DNA from: Pseudomonadota bacterium
GTDB lineage: Bacteria; Bdellovibrionota; Bdellovibrionia; Bdellovibrionales; Bdellovibrionaceae
Assembly (NCBI GenBank): GCA_021300175.1
Contig: JAJTIC010000052.1
Span: forward strand, 1 to 64,000
Reading direction: 5' to 3'
DNA: 64,000 bases
Part shown: positions 18,144-24,560 of the stretch, piece by piece
Position numbering within the stretch: position 1 is the first letter of the stretch
Layout of the letters: every line of letters begins with the position of its first letter
Translations under genes and position numbers: made by a program
The notes under the pieces: model-generated
Database searches by the model: none
Told to the model about the DNA's origin: nothing
Seen by the model: the letters and a program-made list of their open reading frames with translations, nothing else

Positions 18144-18395
18144 GTGGCAGTTACGATTCGCTTAGCACGTATGGGCACTAAGAACTCTCCGAAATATCGT
18201 ATCACCGTTGCGGATCACCGCAGATTTGTGAAACATAAATTCCTCGATGTTTTGGGCTATTACAACCCAACTCCTTCGGGAAAAGATAAAAAGGTTGAGT
18301 TGGATTTGGCTCGTGCAAAAGAGTGGATTGCTAAGGGTGCTCAGCCGACAGATACTGTGAAGTATGTGATTAAATTGGCTGAAACCGGCAAATAA
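18144..18395 (+). CDS. rpsP: 30S ribosomal protein S16
   Basis: The 83-residue protein matches S16: VTIRLARMGTKNSPKYRI at the start, then FLDVLGYYNP and the C-terminal WIAKGAQPTDTVKYVI. S16 binds 16S rRNA and aids 30S assembly. I chose the GTG at 18144 because AAGGA lies 8 bases upstream and the family begins at this point; an in-frame ATG at 18108 would add 12 residues not found in S16. A clear terminator follows the gene, partly separating it from khpA. Confidence 0.95.
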   Translation: MAVTIRLARMGTKNSPKYRITVADHRRFVKHKFLDVLGYYNPTPSGKDKKVELDLARAKEWIAKGAQPTDTVKYVIKLAETGK

Positions 18396-18443
18396 GTGGT
18401 TTTCTTAACACACTCTTAATTGGCATAAGACATATAGTTTGAT

Positions 18444-18483
18444 AAATAAACTCACAGATTAAAGTCCGTGAGTTTATTTTTTT
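18444..18483 (+). terminator. Factor-independent terminator after rpsP
   Basis: Arms AAATAAACTCAC (18444-18455) and GTGAGTTTATTT (18468-18479) with a 12-nt loop run into seven T residues (18477-18483). It would end or attenuate the ffh-rpsP transcript before khpA. Confidence 0.8.
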
Positions 18484-18520
18484 AGGCTCCCGGTGATGTT
18501 GGTCTTTGGTGGAGGTGGAT

Positions 18521-18766
18521 GTGGATACAGCAAGCTTGAAAGAACTTGTTGAGTTTATGGCAAAATCCTTGGTGGATGAGCCAGATCAAGTGGAAGTCAA
18601 TGAAGTCGCGGGAGAGCAGACGACTATTGTTGAACTCAAAGTTGCAAAGAATGACCTCGGTAAAGTGATTGGAAAACAGGGGCGCACCGCTCGTTCCATG
18701 AGAACGATCTTGAATGCTGCTTCGACAAAGCTGCAGAAGCGTTCCGTTCTTGAAATTGTTGAGTAA
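18521..18766 (+). CDS. khpA: KH-domain RNA-binding protein KhpA
   Basis: The 81-residue protein is a single KH domain of the KhpA/YlqC type, with [19 protein letters not shown] at the start and the GxxG loop [15 protein letters not shown]. KhpA proteins bind RNA, often with KhpB, and influence cell-wall growth and translation. I place the start at the GTG at 18521 because GGAGG lies five bases upstream and this matches the family N-terminus; in-frame TTG/GTG codons at 18506-18509 overlap that site. Position between rpsP and rimM is typical. Confidence 0.88.
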   Translation: MDTASLKELVEFMAKSLVDEPDQVEVNEVAGEQTTIVELKVAKNDLGKVIGKQGRTARSMRTILNAASTKLQKRSVLEIVE

Positions 18767-18773
18767 GAAGAGT

Positions 18774-18797
18774 AGTTCACCCTTCCGAAGGTGAACT
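18774..18797 (+). promoter_or_regulatory. Hairpin over the rimM ribosome-binding site
   Basis: AGTTCACC (18774-18781) pairs with GGTGAACT (18790-18797), leaving loop CTTCCGAA. The right arm overlaps the likely Shine-Dalgarno (GAAGG) and ends one base before the rimM ATG, so the structure could lower rimM translation unless opened by ribosomes finishing khpA. Confidence 0.4.
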
Positions 18798-18798
18798 C

Positions 18799-19341
18799 AT
18801 GAAAGACTCACGTCAAAACAGCGTTTTAGAATTCAGAGACGTTGCTAAAATCAAAGATGCTCACGGCCTCAAAGGTGAGTTATATGTTGTTTTCTTTACT
18901 GAAGAATCGGACTGGATCGACACAGTCACAGAGTTCCGCATCCAGAATCTCAAAAGAAACTTCACTGTAAAATCCTTCAAAGCTCATAAAGATGGCTACA
19001 TCTTGAAGTTCCAAGGTGTGGACGATCGCAATCAATCAGAGGCTCTGAAAGGGCAGCTCCTCGCAGTGCCGGAAGACACTTTTGAGAGTCGCGAAGGAGA
19101 AACAATTTTCCTCGAGGAAATTCTGGGATTTGAAGTGATCGATCAAAATTTAGGTTCGCTCGGAGAGATCATAGGTTTTGGGGATAACGGAGCTCATGAT
19201 CTCTTGTTGGTTGAAATCAAAGACCGACCTTTTGAAATTCCCTTTGTGGAAGAGTTCGTTCTGGAGATCGATTATGATTCTCAAAAAATTCACATGAACC
19301 TGCCAGAGGGGCTTATTGAAAGTCAGTATGACTCAAATTAA
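18799..19341 (+). CDS. rimM: Ribosome maturation factor RimM
   Basis: RimM helps mature the 30S head and binds S19. The 180-residue protein shows the family start VAKIKDAHGLKGELYVVFF, the linker LKGQLLAVPEDT, and the PRC-barrel half (FLEEILGFEVIDQNLGSLG, HDLLLVEI, IPFVEEFVLEID). Length is usual (about 170-180). The trmD start codon lies 14 nt inside its 3' end. A hairpin covers its ribosome-binding region. Context (rpsP, trmD, rplS) is the standard one. Confidence 0.93.
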   Translation: MKDSRQNSVLEFRDVAKIKDAHGLKGELYVVFFTEESDWIDTVTEFRIQNLKRNFTVKSFKAHKDGYILKFQGVDDRNQSEALKGQLLAVPEDTFESREGETIFLEEILGFEVIDQNLGSLGEIIGFGDNGAHDLLLVEIKDRPFEIPFVEEFVLEIDYDSQKIHMNLPEGLIESQYDSN

Positions 19342-20128
19342 CGTGATCACCCTCTTTCCAGAAATGATTGAAAATGCGACTCAGTATGGGCTCCTCGGAC
19401 AGTGTTTGAGAAATCAACTTCTGTCAGTGACGACACTGAATCCTCGGACATTCACGAGCGATGTTCATAAGACCGTCGATGATCGACCGTTTGGTGGTGG
19501 CGATGGAATGGTGATGCTGGCGGAGCCCCTCAAAAAAGCTGTTCTTGATCTCAGAGCCAAAGACCAATTAGGTCGCTTAGTCTATCTTTCACCGCAAGGT
19601 AGGGCCTGGAATAATCAAAGAGCTGAGGAGTTCTCGAAAGAAAGAAAAATCACTCTCGTTTGTGGACGCTACGGGGGCGTGGATCAGCGCTGGATCAACT
19701 GGTCCGGGGCTGAAGAAGTGTCTATCGGAGATTATGTGCTCAATGGCGGAGAACTCGGTGCGCTCGTGATGATTGAGAGTCTTTCTCGATTTTTACCGGG
19801 AGCTTTGGGTCATGACCAGTCAGCACACCATGATAGCTTCCATTTGGGGGTTCTTGAAGAGCCTCAGTTTACTCGGCCCAGAGATTTTGAAGGAGAAGTG
19901 GCCCCTGAAATTCTGTTTGGAGGGCATCATGCTAAAATTCAAGATTGGAAGGCCAGCGTGCGCTTACTTGTGACCCTCGCAAAGCGACCTGATTTGATGA
20001 CTTCACAAGTAACTCCAGAACAAAAAAGAAAGGCCGCTGGAATTTTTTTGCTGATGACCTCAGCAGAGAAGGCCGTGTTGGGCCTTTCTCACTTGAGTGA
20101 AGAAGAGGTTCTGAAGTGGAAAGCTTAG
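19328..20128 (+). CDS. trmD: tRNA (guanine-N1-)-methyltransferase TrmD
   Basis: TrmD methylates G37 of tRNAs, preventing +1 frameshifting. The 266-residue protein has the SPOUT knot signatures GGGDGMVML, YLSPQGRAW, SIGDYVLNGGE, and the catalytic arginine and aspartate regions SRFLPGALG and HHDSF. I chose the ATG at 19328 over an upstream TTG (19316) because the family begins MTQINVITLFPEM. The start overlaps rimM by 14 nt. Residue 116 in CGRYGGVDQRW is Gly where most homologs have Glu (CGRYEG); other residues look intact, so activity is still likely. Confidence 0.94.
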   Translation: MTQINVITLFPEMIENATQYGLLGQCLRNQLLSVTTLNPRTFTSDVHKTVDDRPFGGGDGMVMLAEPLKKAVLDLRAKDQLGRLVYLSPQGRAWNNQRAEEFSKERKITLVCGRYGGVDQRWINWSGAEEVSIGDYVLNGGELGALVMIESLSRFLPGALGHDQSAHHDSFHLGVLEEPQFTRPRDFEGEVAPEILFGGHHAKIQDWKASVRLLVTLAKRPDLMTSQVTPEQKRKAAGIFLLMTSAEKAVLGLSHLSEEEVLKWKA

Positions 20129-20694
20129 TGCCCAAAATAGCTTTGGGATTGGTTCATTTTCCTATCCTTGATAGCCAAAAAAAAATTGTGGCCACCAACA
20201 TCACCAATTTTGATATTCATGATATTGCGAGAGCTTCCACCGTCTATGGTGTGGAAAAGTACTTTATTATCCACCCTCAAAGAGAGCAGCTGATGTTTGT
20301 AGACCGAATTTTAGATCATTGGCGGGTGGGCACGGGGGCTAAGTACAATCCTTACCGGCGAACAGCTTTAAAGAATGTCATCCCCGCTGAAAACGTGGCA
20401 CAGGCACTTCATCTGTGGGCATCGCCGACTAAACCCTTGGTTATTGCGACCCATGCTCGCCCCGTTCCGGGGGTAAAATCTTGGTCAATTCCAGAGCTCA
20501 GAGCTACGATGCGAGAACCGGGGCAAAGCCTGCTCTTGCTGTTTGGAACGGGTTTTGGGTTGACTGAGGAGTTTATGCTAACATGTGATGGGGTTTTAGA
20601 GCCCTTGAAGGGGGCTCCGCCCAATGATTTTAGGCATTTATCTGTGCGATCTGCCGTAAGTATCTATCTTGACCGACTCATGGGTCCATGGTAA
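20116..20694 (+). CDS. SPOUT-family RNA methyltransferase (PF09936 type)
   Basis: The 192-residue protein resembles the SAM-dependent RNA methyltransferases often encoded beside trmD (typified by Thermotoga TM1570). Visible features are GLVHFPILDSQKKIVATNIT, FDIHDIARASTVYGV, and the knot region LLLLFGTGFGLTEEF with final FRHLSVRSAVSIYLDRL. The RNA target is not established for this group. The start is a GTG overlapping trmD by 13 nt; a second GTG at 20128 (sharing a base with the trmD stop) is an alternative. It lies 30 bp before rplS. Confidence 0.82.
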   Translation: MESLVPKIALGLVHFPILDSQKKIVATNITNFDIHDIARASTVYGVEKYFIIHPQREQLMFVDRILDHWRVGTGAKYNPYRRTALKNVIPAENVAQALHLWASPTKPLVIATHARPVPGVKSWSIPELRATMREPGQSLLLLFGTGFGLTEEFMLTCDGVLEPLKGAPPNDFRHLSVRSAVSIYLDRLMGPW

Positions 20695-20724
20695 CTGTCT
20701 TTCTTCTTAAAAAGGACGAGAACT

Positions 20725-21150
20725 ATGGCAAAAGCGAAAAGCGTAAAAAAAGCAAAACCAGCCGTTGAAACGAACCTGGTTCGTCGAGTCACCCAGAAAG
20801 CTTCTAATAAGGCGATTTCTGAATTTCGCACGGGCGACACTGTGAACGTCTTCGTTAAAGTAAAGGAAGGCGAAAAAGAGAGAACACAGGTCTACAAAGG
20901 GATCGTCACTAAGCTTCAAGGTTCTGGAGCTTCTCGTTCCTTCACAGTTCGTAAGATTTCTGCGGGTGTGGGAGTTGAAAGAACCTTCCCATTCAATAGC
21001 CCTGCTGTTGAAAAAGTAGAAACACTGACGACTGGTAAAGTTCGTCGTTCGCGTCTGTACTTCTTGCGTGGCCTTGAAGGTAAAGCTGCAAAAATCAGTT
21101 CTGAGCTGGTTTCTCAGGCTTCGAATTCCACAGAAGCTGCTGCAGAATAA
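20725..21150 (+). CDS. rplS: 50S ribosomal protein L19
   Basis: L19 sits at the 30S-50S interface. The 141-residue protein shows the family core [70 protein letters not shown]. It carries a basic N-terminal extension ([13 protein letters not shown]) and a short Ser/Ala/Glu-rich C-terminal tail beyond the usual ~115 residues. AAAAAGGACG precedes the ATG. A strong terminator follows and abuts the next gene. Confidence 0.95.
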   Translation: MAKAKSVKKAKPAVETNLVRRVTQKASNKAISEFRTGDTVNVFVKVKEGEKERTQVYKGIVTKLQGSGASRSFTVRKISAGVGVERTFPFNSPAVEKVETLTTGKVRRSRLYFLRGLEGKAAKISSELVSQASNSTEAAAE

Positions 21151-21173
21151 CTTTTGATGACATTCCAAGTTTG

Positions 21174-21204
21174 AAAAAAAGCTCTCCTTGTGAGAGCTTT
21201 TTTT
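21174..21204 (+). terminator. Factor-independent terminator after rplS, abutting rnhB
   Basis: Seven A residues and GCTCTC (21174-21186) pair with GAGAGC and seven T residues (21192-21204) around loop CTTGT. The T run ends directly at the ATG of rnhB, so transcripts that escape termination would carry the rnhB start inside the hairpin flank. Confidence 0.85.
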
Positions 21205-21831
21205 ATGTCTAAAAATCTTGAATACGTTGATTACACAAAATTTTCGCCAGCTCCTGTGGCCGGACTTGATGAAGTCGGCAGAGGCTGTCTCGCTGGACCT
21301 GTGGTGGCTGCGGCCGTTGTCATCAGAGATGCTTCAGTTCTTGTGGGACTGACTGATTCAAAGCTTCTGTCCGAGAAGCGCAGGAATGAGCTATCAATGA
21401 TCATTTTAGAAACACAAGTGACAGGCATTGCTGAAGCAAGTGTGGCTGAGATTGAGGAGCTCAACATTCTGCAAGCGAGTTTGCTGGCCATGTCCAGAGC
21501 TGCCGATAGAATCGAAGAGAAGCTTGGGCAAAAATGCGGTCATTTGCTGATTGATGGGACTTTTAGAATCCCACAGAGGAGCGGAGCACAGACCTGCCTC
21601 ATCAAAGGAGATTTGCGCTGTCTTCCCATATCTGCAGCCAGCATCATTGCGAAAGTTTATCGCGATGACCTCATGAAGCAACTGGGTTCTGAGTTTCCTC
21701 AATACAAGTTTGAAAAACACAAAGGTTACGCGAGTGAAGTTCATAGATCGGCGATTCAAAGCTTCGGACCCAGTCCCCATCACCGGAAAACTTTCGGTGG
21801 GGTCAAAGAGTACTTGCTCCAGAGGTCGTGA
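21205..21831 (+). CDS. rnhB: Ribonuclease HII
   Basis: RNase HII removes ribonucleotides and RNA from RNA-DNA hybrids. The 208-residue protein has the catalytic motif GLDEVGRGCLAGP (Asp and Glu), then LTDSKLLSEKRR, LIDG, and the late KVYRDDLM aspartate and HKGYAS. I chose the ATG at 21205; an in-frame GTG at 21190 lies inside the rplS terminator stem. The only ribosome-binding candidate is the GAGAG of that stem, eight or more bases upstream. Its 3' end overlaps yraN by about 35 nt. Confidence 0.93.
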   Translation: MSKNLEYVDYTKFSPAPVAGLDEVGRGCLAGPVVAAAVVIRDASVLVGLTDSKLLSEKRRNELSMIILETQVTGIAEASVAEIEELNILQASLLAMSRAADRIEEKLGQKCGHLLIDGTFRIPQRSGAQTCLIKGDLRCLPISAASIIAKVYRDDLMKQLGSEFPQYKFEKHKGYASEVHRSAIQSFGPSPHHRKTFGGVKEYLLQRS

Positions 21832-22132
21832 AGAAGAAGCTTTTGCGCTGAGGTATTTAGTCTCTCGTGGCTATCAATGGATCGCTCAAAACAAGAAGTA
21901 TTTTGGAATTGAGGTGGATTTGATCCTGCGAGATCCAGACGGCAGCTTGGTCCTAGTCGAAGTGAAATCCATGCCGATTGAAAATTTTGAATCTCATAGA
22001 CTGTCAAAATTCCAGCGAGCCAGATATCAGAAAGTCATCAGTTACTTGAGCGAAGTGGAGCCCACCTTCGGGCTTTTGGTATTTGTTAACCTTGCATCTG
22101 AAAAAATCATGACTCATCTTATGTTTGAATGA
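21797..22132 (+). CDS. yraN: UPF0102 family protein YraN
   Basis: The protein (about 111 residues from the GTG at 21797) has the YraN pattern: G-R-E-E-E-A-F-A-L-R-Y-L, then IAQNKKYFGIEVDLILRD and LVLVEVKSM, an endonuclease-like (E/D, ExK) arrangement. The role of the family is unsettled; a nuclease function in DNA repair or uptake is suspected. An upstream TTG at 21710 would give 140 residues but overlaps rnhB by 122 nt and adds sequence absent from the family. The rnhB-yraN pairing is widespread. Its stop abuts the convergent lptD stop. Confidence 0.82.
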   Translation: MGSKSTCSRGREEEAFALRYLVSRGYQWIAQNKKYFGIEVDLILRDPDGSLVLVEVKSMPIENFESHRLSKFQRARYQKVISYLSEVEPTFGLLVFVNLASEKIMTHLMFE

Positions 22133-24559
22133 TCAGAAGCCTAGATTTTCGGGAAGAGCGGGCTTGGTTTCTCCATCCCAGATGAACCCAAAGTTGAATT
22201 TAAACTTCGGGTCACCACCCGTGACTTGATACTGATTTAGATTGATGTACCAACAATCGCCAGGGAATTTCACCTGAGCTCCGTAACCCCACGAGGCAAC
22301 ATAACTTTTGCCTTCGCCAGGATTTGCATCGTAAGTGGCTTTTCCAATAAAATCGAGATAGCGAATACCTTTTTTCAGAGTGACGGTGTAAGTTTCTGTT
22401 CGTGTGCTTCGATCCACTTCCGATTGTCCAGGGGTTACATTGAAGCTTAAGATCTGCCAAAGTTCGATGTAATCTTTTTTTTGATCAATTAAGCGTACGC
22501 GTGTTGAAGTGTTTGAAGCTCGTTGATAGGGGAAGTAGCTGGCTCTTTGGTAAACTTCAATTTGATCGAGATAGACTTTGAGTTCAGAGAGCAAGTTCGA
22601 CCAGGGCTGAGCTTGAGCGGAGAAGCGTTCTGCTTGATAAGCGTCGTAAGATTGAGCTATCCGCCAAGTGAGAAACTGTCGATAAGCCGGTGCTACACCA
22701 AACCATCGTTTATCAGTAAATTTATTCGTTAGGGAGAAAGTGACAAGTTTGCGATCACTCACGCGATCGTCGTAATCAAACTGTAAGTTGTAGGGACCAT
22801 TAAGATCGGAGTCTGAGACATTTTCACCACCGAAAAAAGGGCTGTCAGATTCTTGGGACAGTCCAAAGAAGGGATGCTTGGGATGATAGATCCAGGGAAT
22901 TGAAGTCACTGTGAGCTCGGGTTGAATTTCGTGCTTCATTCTTTCTGATTTCGGAGAACTGAGATCTCCATAAACTTTGGAAAACTGAGTTCTTGCTGCA
23001 ATCTGAGCGCGCAAGTACTGACGCATATTTGACCTATCTTCACCAACGGGGAAAGTGTACTGAGTGGCTCGGTAAGTGAGCTTTGGAAGAATATCGATAT
23101 AGCCAATTTTGAAAGGGTGATAGAGAGTGGGTTTGAAATCAAATCTTTGGCCCGTTCGAATCAGGTCTTTGGAAGGATCGTAAGATCCATCTCTCTGAGC
23201 AAAACATTCTGGGAATTTTTCCCAATCCTTCGTGGAGCATTGGGGGATGGATCCACCGGGCTGTAAGTAACGTTCATTATTGGGATTATTAGGATCTGGA
23301 AGCACATTGAGATCATCATAAGCAAAGTTACTTCTCGCAAAATTCACATAGTTCATGTCTAGGGACCAAAGAAAATCTGTTTCTTCAATTTTAGTCTGGG
23401 TTTGTGAGAATTTCAGCTCGGGGAGTCTGTGTACGGAAAAACTATTTCCGGATAAAGGATCCGACTGGAGAAGGTTTTTGTAAAAAGAAGTGTCGATCAT
23501 GAACTGCTGATTCAAAGTGTTCTTAGTGAGTGACGTCCGAGATTCCATCGCAGGATCCCCATCAAGAATCTGAAGTTCTTCAGGGAAATCCTTATTGTAT
23601 TGAAGATCGCTTGCATTGGCGAGATTCGCCCTATGAACGAATCCTTCGGGTAGCTCGTAATAATGGTCATAACGCAGAAACCAGCGATTCACAATGTCAC
23701 TACGACTTTGTTGTGGTCGAAAAACATTGAGTCTATTCTCGTTCGCAAAAACTTTATCTTGCAGAAAACCCATATCGAGTTCGCCGCTCGAATTTTCATT
23801 GAGGACATAGCGGTAGTTCATGAGCCCTTTAGGGCCCCGGCGCTCATAGTTCTTGAGTGCCCAGGTGGAGTCTTGAGATCTCGACATGACCCAGTAAAAG
23901 CTTTGAGAGATCGCGAGACCACCTGATCCTGATTGTTCAAAGCTTGGGGTCAGGAGACCACTTTGGCGATCAGACTTCAGGGGAACAATGAGATAGGGAA
24001 GCCAAAAAACGGGAACGCCACCGAATTTGAGAAGTGAATTCTTAATGTAGGCATATCCTCCCAGTTCAGCGCGGATGCTTTGACCCGAGAAGGACCAAGC
24101 TTCCGGGCAAGTGGTGCAGGTCGTGTATTTCGCGTTGTCAGAGATATAATCGGTGGCAGAAGTCTTTTTAATCAGATTTCCTTCAAAAATCACTTGTCCA
24201 CTTTGAACATAGCCATCAAAAATGACTCCCGTTTCTGTTTCATAATCTAAGATCACTCTTTGGCCGCCAATATTCGCCCTTTCAGTGACGACTATGACAT
24301 TGCCAATCGCATCTACAGATTTACTCCGAAGATTGATCTTTGCGCGATCAGCTGAAAGCTGTTGATTTTGAAAAACAATCTTTACATCTCCGTCTAGCTC
24401 GACAATGTCAGTTTCTGAATCTCTAGAGAAAGATTTTGCATTAACAATGATTCCTTGAATCCGAGCAAAGTTTGATGGTGCATTCGTCTGAGCCTTGGCA
24501 CTGAGTCCTGAGCACAAGAGAAAAATTAAACTGAGAAGATAAATCCCTGAAGCTTGCAT
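22133..24559 (-). CDS. lptD: LPS-assembly protein LptD
   Basis: LptD is the outer-membrane barrel that inserts lipopolysaccharide with LptE. The 808-residue protein has a signal peptide (ending near AKAQT), an N-terminal OstA/LptA-like jellyroll (IVELDGDVKIVFQNQQLSAD, DAIGNVIV), the conserved linker KFGGVPVFWLPYLIVPLKSDR, SGLLTPSF, and a long aromatic-rich barrel. Two cysteine clusters (TTCTTCPEAW near residue 144 and CSTKDWEKFPEC) and a late Cys in FPGDCWYINL could supply the disulfides that LptD needs. It starts one base after the cyclase stop, so the two are co-transcribed. Confidence 0.93.
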   Translation of the reverse strand: MQASGIYLLSLIFLLCSGLSAKAQTNAPSNFARIQGIIVNAKSFSRDSETDIVELDGDVKIVFQNQQLSADRAKINLRSKSVDAIGNVIVVTERANIGGQRVILDYETETGVIFDGYVQSGQVIFEGNLIKKTSATDYISDNAKYTTCTTCPEAWSFSGQSIRAELGGYAYIKNSLLKFGGVPVFWLPYLIVPLKSDRQSGLLTPSFEQSGSGGLAISQSFYWVMSRSQDSTWALKNYERRGPKGLMNYRYVLNENSSGELDMGFLQDKVFANENRLNVFRPQQSRSDIVNRWFLRYDHYYELPEGFVHRANLANASDLQYNKDFPEELQILDGDPAMESRTSLTKNTLNQQFMIDTSFYKNLLQSDPLSGNSFSVHRLPELKFSQTQTKIEETDFLWSLDMNYVNFARSNFAYDDLNVLPDPNNPNNERYLQPGGSIPQCSTKDWEKFPECFAQRDGSYDPSKDLIRTGQRFDFKPTLYHPFKIGYIDILPKLTYRATQYTFPVGEDRSNMRQYLRAQIAARTQFSKVYGDLSSPKSERMKHEIQPELTVTSIPWIYHPKHPFFGLSQESDSPFFGGENVSDSDLNGPYNLQFDYDDRVSDRKLVTFSLTNKFTDKRWFGVAPAYRQFLTWRIAQSYDAYQAERFSAQAQPWSNLLSELKVYLDQIEVYQRASYFPYQRASNTSTRVRLIDQKKDYIELWQILSFNVTPGQSEVDRSTRTETYTVTLKKGIRYLDFIGKATYDANPGEGKSYVASWGYGAQVKFPGDCWYINLNQYQVTGGDPKFKFNFGFIWDGETKPALPENLGF

Positions 24560-24560
24560 T

